Shown in pieces: positions 46,401 through 58,400 of a stretch of DNA of 64,000 bases. The notes under the pieces are model-generated. The model saw only the letters and a list, made by a program, of their open reading frames with translations, made no database searches and was not told the DNA's origin. Source of the DNA: Diphasiastrum complanatum (lineage: Eukaryota; Streptophyta; Lycopodiopsida; Lycopodiales; Lycopodiaceae); the NCBI GenBank assembly GCA_029204225.1, contig CM055092.1:39319800-39383799 (forward strand), given 5' to 3'. Numbering within the stretch: position 1 is the first letter of the stretch; each line of letters begins with the position of its first letter. Made by a program: the position numbers and the translations under genes.

Positions 46401-49400
46401 TCCGCCTAGCGATGACTGATCCTCAGTGGCTTATTCCACAACGCGACATCTTTTGTAGTTTATCTCACACTGGTGACTTGGCTGCTTATACGACACGGTT
46501 TACAGAGCTTTCCTATCTATTCCCAGATATTTCTACATTGGAGCTCATCTCTCGCTACGTTGCTGGTCTACGAGGCGCACTCAGGTATGATGTTTCTTCT
46601 TTTTTTCCACTCACTCTTTTTCACGCCATCTCCCTTGCTACCGCACTGTAGCACAAGTACTCTCCCATCTGTTCCTCTATTTCTCGTCCTTCGCGTCCTT
46701 TCACACGTCCTATTTTTTCCTCTCCATCCTCTGCTAGTCCCACATCTGTCAGTTCACCTTCGTCCACTCTTCCGTCTGCGCCACGTCCTCCTTTTTCTCC
46801 TCGTCCTGTTTTTGTTCGTCGCTACTCACAGCCTGAGATGTCTGAGATCCGTGAGAAGCGCTTATGTTTCAACTGTAAGAGTCCTGATCATATCGCCCGT
46901 GATTGCTGACAGCCTGCCACTGCTACTGCCGTCTATTTCCATGATGCTGACACACCTGATGATAGTCCTGATTCTGCCATATGCCTTCATATTCTTGATG
47001 ATGACCCACGTGTTGATCAGTTTGCCACACCCACAGAGCCTGTTCCTGATCCCCCTTAGCTAGTTGTATGCCATGCTCAGCTTGCTTATGCTACTTGGGC
47101 CGGTAAGCCGGGTCCATGCCATATTCGTCTTCGCGTACGTATCACTGGTCGTGAGTTTATTGCCCTTGTTGACACGGGTAGCACTCACTCGTTTCTCAGC
47201 AGTCATATTACTACACGCATTCGTGCTATGCCAGTCACTACGCCTCATCCCCTGCATGTTGAGGCTGCCAGCGCACACTCTTTTCCTAGCACGCAGATGT
47301 ATCAGTAGCTTTCATATCGGATTGGAGACTTCCTTGGTCAGGCATATTTTCATATTATTCCACTTACACGTTACGATCTTATCCTCGGTGCTGATTGGTT
47401 TGCATCCCTTGGTGCAGTTACACTAGACCTCCAGCAGCAGACATTGACATTCTCTCATGATGGTACTCAGCATATATTTTCCGTTATTGATTCTCGGCAG
47501 GACTATCAGCTTATTTCCGGGAAGTAGTTCATACGGAGCCTCCCGAAGGCCCACTGTGCGGCTATTCTTTCTGTTTAGCCAGTTCAGCCTATTGCGGATG
47601 CACCACCTTTGCCACAGGTATTTTCTGAACTGTTGCGTGAATTTGAGCATGTTTTTAGGGAGCCGACTCAGTTACCGCCTTTACGAGATGTCAACCACCA
47701 TATAGACCTTGTTTCCTCTGCATCACCTCCTTCTCGTCCTCCTTTTCGTATGTCTATTGTTGAGCGCGAGGAAGTCCAGCGTCAGGTGTCTGATTTATTA
47801 TGTCAAGGCCTTATTGTTCCTAGCCACAGTCCTTTTGGTGCTTCTGTTTTACTTGTTGATAAGAAGGATGGTACTAAACGTCTATGTATTGATTATCGTG
47901 CTTTAAATAAACTTACTATCCGTAATCAGTACCCTATCCCTCATATGGATGACCTGTTTGACCAGTTAGGCCAAGCCAAGATCTTTTCTAAACTTGACCT
48001 CTGTTCCGGTTATCACCAGATTCGTATGCATCCTCCTGATGAGCACAAGACAGCTTTTCGTACCCACTTTGGTCTGTATGAGTTTCGTGCCCTTCCTTTT
48101 GGTGTCACCAATGGCCCGCCCACTTTTCAGAATGTCATGAATAACATCTTTCGTCCTCTGCTTGGAAAGTGTGTCATTGTTTATTTTGACGATATCCTCA
48201 TTTATAGCACCACTCTCTCTCTTCATGTTCAGCACGTTCGTTCTGTTTTTGTTTTGTTAGTTACTCATCATCTGTATGCTAAACGTTCTAAATGTTCTTT
48301 TGCTTTTGTACAAATCGAGTTTTTGGGCTTCTTTGTTACTAATGGTATTGTTCGTCTCGACCCTCGTAAGGTCCGTTCTATTCTTTCATGGCTTGTGCCT
48401 GTTGATGTTCATGATGTTCGTATGTTTCTTGGTCTTGCTATCCATCTTCGTAAACCAGTTGCTCATTTTGCCACTCTTGCATCTCCTTTGCATGCTCTAT
48501 TGAAAAAGGAAACTTCGTTTCCTTGGACTCCCGCATGTCAGTCCGCTTTTGATACTTTGAAGGTTAAGCTTACCATTGCCCCTGTTTTATGTCTTCCAGA
48601 TTTTTCCCAGCCTTTTTGCTGTTGAGACTGATGCTAGTTCCACAAGATTAGGTGCTTTGTTACGTCAGCGTCAGTGTGTTATTGCATATGAATCCCGTCG
48701 TCTTCGTTCGTATGAGCAGTGCTATTCCACTCATGAAAAAGAGTTGCTTGCTATCATTTTTGCTTTAAAGAAGTGGCATCATTATCTGTATCGTGTTCCG
48801 TTTGATGTTTTTACTGATCACCAGTCACTTCGTTATTTGTATACACAAAAGGATCTTAGTGATCGTCAGTACCGTTGGCTGTAGTTTTTACAATCCTTTC
48901 ATTTTGATATTCATTATAAGCCTGGTAAAAGTAACGCTGCTGCTGATGCTTTGTCTCGTTTACCTGCTCTTACTTACAGTCTTGTTACGTCTCCCCACTC
49001 TTGGTATGATGATCTTCCTCAGGCTTATGCCACATGTCTAGACTTTCGTGATGTTATGTCGTCTGCCTCTCGTCCTTCCTCTCACCCTCACCAGTTTTAT
49101 TCCATTGTTAATCATCGTTTGTTTCACTATGGTTCGTTATGTATTCCTAGCACTCTCGACATACGTCCACAGCTCCTTGATGACCATTCCTCTCTTGTTG
49201 GTGGCCATTTTGGTTTTCAGAAGTTCTTGTTCCGTTTCAAAGAACATTTTTATTGGCCTTCCATGAAGCGTGAGCTTTCCCACCTTATTCATACTTGTGA
49301 TTTTTGCCTTAGTAACAAGTATTCCCGTGAAAAACCTGGCGGTCTCCTTCAAAGTTGGCCTATTCCTTCCCGCCAGTGGACTGATATATCTATGGACTTC

Positions 49401-52400
49401 ATTTTAGGTCTTCCCCGTACTCAGCGTGGTCATGGCTCTTGTTTGGTGGTAGTTGATAGGTATTCTGAACAAGCTCATTTTATTCCAGTCAGACGTACAA
49501 TTACAGCAGAGCAATGTGGTTGTATATTTATTTCTGAGATTTTCCGCTTACATGGTCTCCCACGATCTATACTTACTGATCGGGATACCAAGTTTACATC
49601 AGGTTTTTGGACAGAGCTTATGCGTATCTTGGATGTTAGGATACTTATGGGCACTGCTTATCATTCTTCTGCGGATGGTCAGTCTGAGGTTATTAACCGG
49701 GTATTGGAGGATTATTTACGACATTATGTTTCTCCTTCTGGTCGTGATTGGGATCAGTATTTATGTTTGGCTGAGTATAGTTATAACAGTTCTGTTAGTT
49801 CCAGCACAGGTGTTTCTCCTTTCCTGCTTGCTCGTGGATACTCACCAGTTCTACCCGGTATACCTGCTCCTCCAGATGATGCACCTGTTACTATTTCATC
49901 TTATCTTTCGAGTGCTCTAGAGATTATTACTAGAGCTGCTACTCATTTACAGCATATTCAGCAGCGGTACAGGACCATTGTTGATCGTCATCGGCGCCAT
50001 GTTGAGTTTGCAGAGGGAGATACTATTTTTCTCCGATTACGCTTTGCTCGCCATCGTTTTGTACAGGGTCTTGCTTCTACTGAGAAGCTTGCGCCGCGCT
50101 ATTATGGGCCTTTTCAGATTCTTGAGCGCCTTAGTCTAGTTACATATCGTCTTGAGTTATCTACTGCTGCTCGGGCTTGTGATATCTTTCATGTCAGTTT
50201 ATTACGTGCTGCTATTGAGGATGATGCTCCTCGAGATTCCTCATTTCCTACAGATCCAGAGCTTTTTCCATTCCTGCCAGCTGCGATTTTACAGGTGCGC
50301 TTATTGCATAGTCGTCGCCATCGGTAGGTTCAGTTTTTGGTCCAGTGGGATGGTCGTCCTATTGAGGAGGCTACTTGGGAGCGCATTGATGTTTTTTATC
50401 ATACCCCTATCCTGGCTGATCAGGCTCAATCACTTGCAGCTACAGGATACTTCTCGGGATGCTCCGGCTTCTCTTGATGTTCCTTTCTCAGATGGGATAT
50501 CTTGATGCAGTATTTTTCTCTGGCACTGGTTCTTATCTTATTTTGCCTACATTGGGGGCAATGTTCTTTATAGCCAGGGAGAGTTACGGACTACAGGATA
50601 CAGGCCTACTGGGCTACTCTGCATATATTCCGCAGGCCTCTTTACATTTACTGTTACGCATTTTATATTAGTCATGTATAGGCCCCAGAGCCTTTTTATA
50701 TGCTTGTGACCCGCACTGGGTCCTTTTTTATGACATTGACCGGCCTTGGGCCCTTATTATATGGTTATATGTGGAGTCGGGGGCCCGTAGGAGGGCGCAC
50801 TATTTTCCCTCCATATTTGCCTCCCTTTACTTTTGAATTCCTATTTTAGGGTTCATTGGTAGGGTATTTATAGGGGCATTTGTACACTCATTTTTCAGAT
50901 TATCGATTGGTATTGCTTGGGCTCTTCGCCTATTGTCTTGTCTATTGCTTGTAGGGCTTTAGTCTATTGCTGTCTTTTATGCTTCATTGATTCAACACCT
51001 AAGATTCTGATCATAATTGTAGTTGGATAGCCAATAGTCATGAAGTTAGATAGTCATCTTGGACTATATATATGTGTGCATCCCATTTGTATGAGACACT
51101 TTTGTAAGCAATACTGACTATTCTCCTTGGCTGTCCACGAGTTTCTACAAGAGGGTTTCTAGCCATCTCTCTCTTTCTTTTGAGAATGCTTTGTGTGATT
51201 GAATAGTTAAGATCCTGGATCCTTAGGCTTCTATTTCCTACACTTCTTGCATCTTCAACAAGCTGATTTCTAAGATACACCACTCTTGCTGGATTTTTGA
51301 CTCTATACATAGTATAATGTGTATCCCATGCTTTTAGATGTCATAGATCTTTTCATAGCAAGAGCAACCATAGAATGTGCTTGTGCATCCCTTCTATCCC
51401 ACTTCTTATGTTCTTCCAAAGATGTAGAAGATGATGTTGATGATGATGATCCACGAGGTGTAGGAGGTGCCAAAGACGGAGGCCTTTCCTCATCACCATT
51501 GACCAAATCCCACAGCCCTTTCGCTATGAGAAGATTCTTCATCATGTAACTCCACAAGGAGTAGTTTGTGCCATCCAACCGATCTTCACTAAACAAAGAA
51601 CCGATAGCTTCCGATTCTTTAGCCATTATCTCCAACAAAATTTCAGCTTGTAGTAGATAGAAAAGAGAGCCTTTCCACAACCACATCTACTCAAAAATTT
51701 GCAGCAAACAAAGAGCTGAAAGTAGGAGCACAAGATGTCTTTCAATCTGCAACCAAAGTGCCCAAAAGATAATGGATAGATGGTTGTCTTTTTGCACAAA
51801 AAAACCAGCTTCTTGAAAATTAGGTTAGCTTCGATTGAAGCCTACATCGAAACCCAATTAGGAAGCCAAATAGTGTGATCAACACACACTCCAATAGGGC
51901 TGTTGAAAGCACCCTACTGCTTGCTGAGAATTTGCAAATTTCTAGCCACAAGTTGACCTAACCCTGAATAGGGTTTGCTGAATTTTGGGCGCCCTCCTAC
52001 ACAAATGCAAACCTGAAAACAAAAACAGCAAGATAAGGAGACACCACAACCAAAAATCAGTAGCAGATTTTTGGGCGCCCTCCTCCAAACAAAACTTGCT
52101 GAAAACTGGTTGCATAAAAATCAGATTTGAGATTCTGATTTTTGGGTGCCAAAAATTGCTCCTCCAAGATCTCTGATGGCCGCCCTCCTTCAACCTGAAA
52201 AGAGACAAAAAAGCTGATCCAAACTCCACTTGAAAAGATCAGCCAGATGCTGAAATTTCACAACAAAAAGCAGAGAAGCTCCTCTTCTGGTAGGGCGCCA
52301 ACAAACAAGCTTGCTGCAAATCCGGTAGCTCTGATACCATGTAGGAAAGCAAGAGTCAAGTCACCAAGATCTAGTTATTAATCAATCCCCACAGAAAACA

Positions 52401-55400
52401 AGGGAGAAGAGGCTGGGCGCCCAACTCTAAGAGAGAGAGAGAGAAAACAGCAACAAGAGCACTGGAGAGCAATGCTTAGCCAAACTGTAAAAATGGAATA
52501 CACAATGAGCATCTAAGTACTCTACCTGGATGTGACCAAATGCCACCAAACCCTAAGGTTAACCACTCACTAAATGTAGGGCACCCCCAAAAGTCAAGAT
52601 AGGGCCCATAAACAAAATTAGACCCCTAAGGAACCCACAAGTCAGTACATGACCAAAATTGGGTCAGTTACGGACTACAGGATACAGGCCTACTGGGCTA
52701 CTCTACATATATTCCGCAGGCCTCTTTACATTTATTGTTGGTTATGTATATTTCTGGTTACGCATTTTATATTAGTCATGTATAGGCCCCAAAGCCTTTT
52801 TATATGCTTATGACCCGCACTGGGTCCTTTTTTATGACATTGACTGGCCTTGGGCCCTTATTATATGGTTATATGTGGAGTGGGGGCCCGTAGGAGGGCG
52901 CACTATTTTCCCTCCATATTTGCCTCCCTTTACTTTTGAATTCCTATTTTAGGGTTCATTGGTAGGGTATTTATAGGGGCATTTGTACACTCATTTTTCA
53001 GATTATCGATTGGTATTGCTTGGGCTCTTCGTGGGAGAACCTATTGTCTTGTCTATTGCTTGTAGGGCTTTAGTCTATTGCTGTCTTTTATGCTTCATTG
53101 ATTCAACACCTGAGATTTTGATCATAACTTGGTATCAGAGCACTTTCCTGATTGCTGAATTTCATATCAGATTTTTCGATTGGGTGCCCATTTTCTTTGC
53201 TGATTTCTCTCTCTTTGCTGAGGGCTTTCGTCTCTTTGCTTCAGCAACATTCAGCACAGTTTGGAGGACCAACTCCCATCAAAGCATTTTCCTTGGCGGA
53301 GCTTTAGCAGATAGTTAGCGGAAGTACTTACGCTAAATTTGGCGGCCGAAAAAAACAATTTTTTTTTTTTCGAGCAGATTATTTCCGGCGCCCAAGTTCC
53401 AAATCCTTTTTCCTCTTTTCTTGAATCCTCCATTTGATTCAGGGAGAGGATTCCCAGCCATCTTTTCAGCATTGATTGGAGGCTGTCCAACGCCCTACTT
53501 CATCACATTTTTCAGCCATTGTTCCAGCAAAGTTTCAGCCATATTTTAGTTTTGATTGGAGGCTGTCCATCGCCCTATTTCATCACGATTTCCAGCCATA
53601 TTTTCAGCATTGATTGGAGGCTGTCCAGCGCCCACTTTCATTCTCCTTGTGGTCACATTTTCCAGCCAGCTCTTCGCACTGTCGATCATCAGAAACTGAT
53701 AGTTTTGATTTATATTGCTCGTAAGACGCATGGTTCCTGGTTTTTCCTTGCTTTCCACACCTTTTCTTGACATTTGTCATTTCCTTTCTTGCTCTTAGTG
53801 TCGTTTGTGTACCTAAAGCGTATTTGGGGTGACGACAAAAGTCCGCTCCCTCCGATATCAAGCTTTTCTTACACTCTCTTCACTTCCTGCATTCCTTGAC
53901 CATGGATACTTCCCCTACATCTTCTGAGCCTCGCATAGCGTCTTCCACTTACCTTGACAAAGTACGGCACGAATTCCGAGATCATCTTAGGGAAGCCATG
54001 AGTGATGTGCGCATTGATTTACGCCGGGAGTTACGAGAGACGTTCACTGCTCTTTCTGCCCAGATTGCTACACTATCATTACAGTCCAGTGTTTCTCCAG
54101 TATCTCCACCTGTTTCCCCACAGCGTACATTTCCACCACCCGAGATTCCTTCATCTTCTGGTCCTTTGCCACGAGACTTTAAGGATAAGGTTCAGCTTAC
54201 TGTGTATTCTGGGTCATCCGATAAGAATGAACTCGAGAATTGGTATTCTAAGCTTGAGACCTACTTCCTTATGTTTCCTAAGACTGACATTCAGCGGATA
54301 CATTTGGCTGCTTTACATTTGGAGGGCCGTGCTGCTACTTGGTGGCGCATGTTTCGCCAGATGGCTTCACACCCTGGCCTTGCTAGTTGGACAGAGTTTA
54401 TGACAGCACTCCGCCTAGCGATGACTGATCCTCAGTGGCTTATTCGACAGCGCGACATCTTTCGCAGTTTATCTCACACTGGTGACTTGGCTGCTTATAC
54501 GACACGGTTTACAGAGCTTTCCTATCTATTCCCAGATATTTCTACATTGGAGCTCATCTCTCGCTACGTTGCTGGGCTACGAGGTGCACTCAGGTATGAT
54601 GTTTCTTCTTTTTTTCCACTCACTCTTTCTCACGCCATCTTCCTGGCTACCGCACTGCAGCACAAGTACTCTCCCATCTCTTCCTCTGTTTCTCGTCCTT
54701 CGCGTCCTTTCACACGTCCTATTTTTTCCTCTCCATCCTTTGCTAGTCCCACATCTGTCAGTTCACCTTCGTCCACTCTTATGTATGCACCACGTCCTCC
54801 TTTTTCTCCTCATCCTGGTTTTGTTCGTCGCTACTCACAGCCTGAGATGTCTGAGATCCGTGAGAAGGGCTTATGTTTCAACTGTAAGAGTTCTGATCAT
54901 ATCGCCCGTGATTGCCGACAGCCTACCACTGCTACTGGCGTCTATTTCCATGATGCTGACACACCTGATGATAGTCCTGATTCTGCCATATGCCTTCATA
55001 TTCTTGATGATGACCCACCTGTTGATCAGTTTGCCACACCCACTGAGCCTGTTCCTGATCCCCCTGATCTAGCTGTATGCCATGCTCAGCTTGCTTATGC
55101 TACTTGGGCCGGTAAGCCGGGTCCACGCCATATCCGTCTTCGCGTACGGATCACTGGTCGTGAGTTTATTGCCCTTGTTGACACGGGTAACACTCACTCG
55201 TTTCTCAACAGTCATATTACTACACGCATTCGTGCTATGCCAGTCACTATGCCTCATCCCCTGCATGTTGAGGCTGCCAGCACACACTCTTTTCCTAGCA
55301 CGCAGATGTATCAGCAGCTTTCATATCGGATTGGGGACTTCCTTGGTTAGGCAGATTTTCAAATTATTCCACTTACACGGTACGATCTTATCCTTGGTAG

Positions 55401-58400
55401 TGATTGGTTTACATCCCTTGGTGCGGTTACAGTAGACCTCCGGCAGCAGACATTGGCATTCTCTCATGATGGTACTCAGTTTTTTTTTTCCGGTATTGAT
55501 TCTCAGCAGGACTATCAGCTTATTTCTGGGAAGCAGTTCATACGGAGCCTCCCGAAGGCCCACTGTGCGGCTATTCTTTATGTTCAGCCAGTTCAGCCTA
55601 TTGCGGATGCACCACCTTTGCGACAGGTATTTTCTGAACTGTTGCGTGAATTTGAGCATGTTTTTAGGGAGCCAACTCAGTTACCGCCTTTACGAGATGT
55701 CAACCACCATATAGACCTTGTTTCCTCTGCATCACCTCCTTCTCGTCCTCCTTTTCGTATGTCTATTGTTGAGCGCGAGGAAGTCCAGCGTCAGGTGTCT
55801 TATTTATTACGTCAAGGCCATATTGTTCCTAGCCACAGTCCTTTTGGTGCTCCTGTTTTACTTGTTGATAAGAAGGATGGTACTAAACGTCTATGTATTG
55901 ATTATCGTGCTTTAAATAAACTTACTACCCGTAATCAGTACCCTATCCCTCATATGGATGACCTGTTTGACCAATTAGGCCAAGCCAAGATCTTTTCTAA
56001 ACTTGACCTCTGTTCCGGTTATCACCAGATTCGTATGCATCCTCCTGATGAGCACAAGACAACCTTCCGTACCCACTTTGGTCTGTATGAGTTTCGTGCC
56101 CTTCCTTTTGGTGTTACCAATGGCCCGCCCACTTTTCAGAATGTCATGAATAACATCTTTCGTCTTCTGCTTGGAAAGTGTGTCATTGTTTATTTTGACG
56201 ATATCCTCATTTATAGCACCACTCTCTCTCTTCATGTTCAGCACGTTCGTTCTGTTTTTGTTTTGTTAGTTACTCATCATCTGTATGCTAAACGTTCTAA
56301 ATGTTCTTTTGCTGTGTACAAATCGAGTTTTTGGGCTTCTTTGTTTCTAATGGTATTGTTCGTCTCGACCCTCGTAAGGTCCGTTCTATTCTTTCATGGC
56401 CTGTGCCTGCTGATGTTCATGATGTTCGTATGTTTCTTGGTCTTGCTATCCATCTTCGTAAACCAGTTGCTCATTTTGCCACTCTTGCATCTCCTTTGCA
56501 TGCTCTATTGAAAAAGGAAACTTCGTTTGCTTGGACTTCCGCATGTCAGTCCGCTTTTGATACTTTGAAGGTTAAGCTTACCACTGCCCCTGTTTTATGT
56601 CTTCCAGATTTTTCCCAGCGTTTTGCTGTTGAGACTGATGCTAGTTCCACAGGATTAGGTGCTTTGTTACGTCAGCGTCAGTGTGTTATTGCATATGAAT
56701 CCCATCGTCTTCGTTCGTATGAGCAGTGCTATTCCAAACCTGAAAAAGAGTTGCTTGCTATCATTTTTGCTTTAAAGTAGTGGCATCATTATCTGTATCG
56801 TGTTCCGTTTGATGTTTTTACTGATCACCAGTCACTTCGTTATTTGTATACACAAAAGGATCTTAGTGATCGTCAGTACCGTTGGCTGTAGTTTTTACAA
56901 TCCTTTCATTTTGATATTCATTATAAGCTTGGTAAAAGTAACGCTGCTGCTGATGCTTTGTCTCGTTTACCTGCTCTTACTTACAGTCTTGTTACGTCTC
57001 CTCACTCTTGGTATGATGATCTTCCTCAGGCTTATGCCACATGTCTAGACTTTCGTGATGTTATGTCGTCTGCCTCTCGTCCTTCCTCTCACCCTCACCA
57101 GGTCTATTCCATTGTTAATCATCGTTTGTTTCACTATGGTTGGTTATGTATTCCCAGCACTCTCGACATACGTCCACAGCTCCTTCTTGATGCCCATTCC
57201 TCTCCTGTTGGTGGCCATTTTGGTTTTCAGAAGTCCTTGTTCCGTTTGAAAGAACATTTTTATTGGCCTTCCATGAAGCGTGAGCTTTCCCACCTTATTC
57301 ATACTTGTGATTTTTGCCTTCGTAACAAGTATTCCCGTGAAAAACCTAGTGGTCTCCTTCAAAGTTGGCCTATTCCTTCCCGCCCGTGGACTGATATATC
57401 TATGGACTTTATTTTAGGTCTTCCCCGTACTCGGCGTGGTTATGGCTCTTGTTTGGTGGTAGTTGATAGGTTTTCTGAACAAGCTCATTTCATACCAGTC
57501 AGATGTACTATTACAGCAAAGCAGTGTGGTTGTATATTTATTTCTGAGATTTTCCGCTTACATGGTCTCCCACGATCTATACTTACTGAACGGGATACCA
57601 AGTTTACATTAGGTTTTTGGACAGAGCTTATGCATATCTTGGATGTTAGGATACTTATGGGCACTGCTTATCATTCTTCTGCGGATGGTCAGTCTGAGGT
57701 TATTAACCGGGTATTGGAGGATTATTTACGACATAATGTTTCTCCTTCTAGTCGTGATTGGGATCAGCATTTATGTTTGGCTGAGTATAGTTATAACAGT
57801 TCTGTTAGTTCCAGCACAGGTGTTTCTCCTTTGTTTCTTGCTCGTGGATACTCACCAGTTCTACCCGGTATACCTGCTCCTCCAGATGATGCACCTGTTG
57901 CTATTTCATCTTATCTTTCGAGTGCTCTAGAGAATACTAGAGCTGCTACTCATTTACAGCATATTTAGCAGTGGTACAGGACATTATTGATCGTCATCAG
58001 TGCCATGTTGAGTTTGCAAAGGCAGATACTGTTTTTCTCCGGTTATGTTTTGCTCGCCATCGTTTTGTACAGGGTCTTGCTTCTACTGAGAAGCTTGCGC
58101 CGCGCTATTATGGGCCTTTTCAGATTCTTGAGCGCCTCAGTCCAGTTACATATCGTCTTGAGTTACCTGCTGCTACTCGGGCTTGTGATATCTTTCATGT
58201 CAGTTTATTACGTGCTGCTATTGAGGATGATGCTCCTCGAGATTCCTCATTTCCTACAGATCCAGAGCTTTTTCCATTCCTGCCAGCTGCTATTTTACAG
58301 GTGCGCTTATTGCATAGTCGTCGCCATCGGCAGAGTTCAGTTTTTGGTCCAGTGGGATGGTCGTCCTATTGAGGAGGCTACTTGGGAGCCCATTGATGTT

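Larger units (their letters stand above)
44684..51017 (+). mobile_element. Ty3/gypsy chromovirus-like element, copy G1
   Basis: Left LTR about 44684-45133 (its first ~40 bp poorly preserved), primer site TGGTATTAGAGCA at 45134, gag-pol 45893-50477, right LTR about 50582-51017. The right LTR lacks a 20-bp segment and an 8-bp segment present in the left one. Domain order gag, protease, RT, RNase H, integrase, chromodomain fits chromoviruses. Decayed by many stops. Confidence 0.75.

Noticed and set aside
46473-47063. Long Leu/Phe-rich ORFs overlapping gypsy gag (also 54482-55072, 53546-53861)
   Set aside because: Other-frame shadows of gag and leader sequence present at the same place in both copies.
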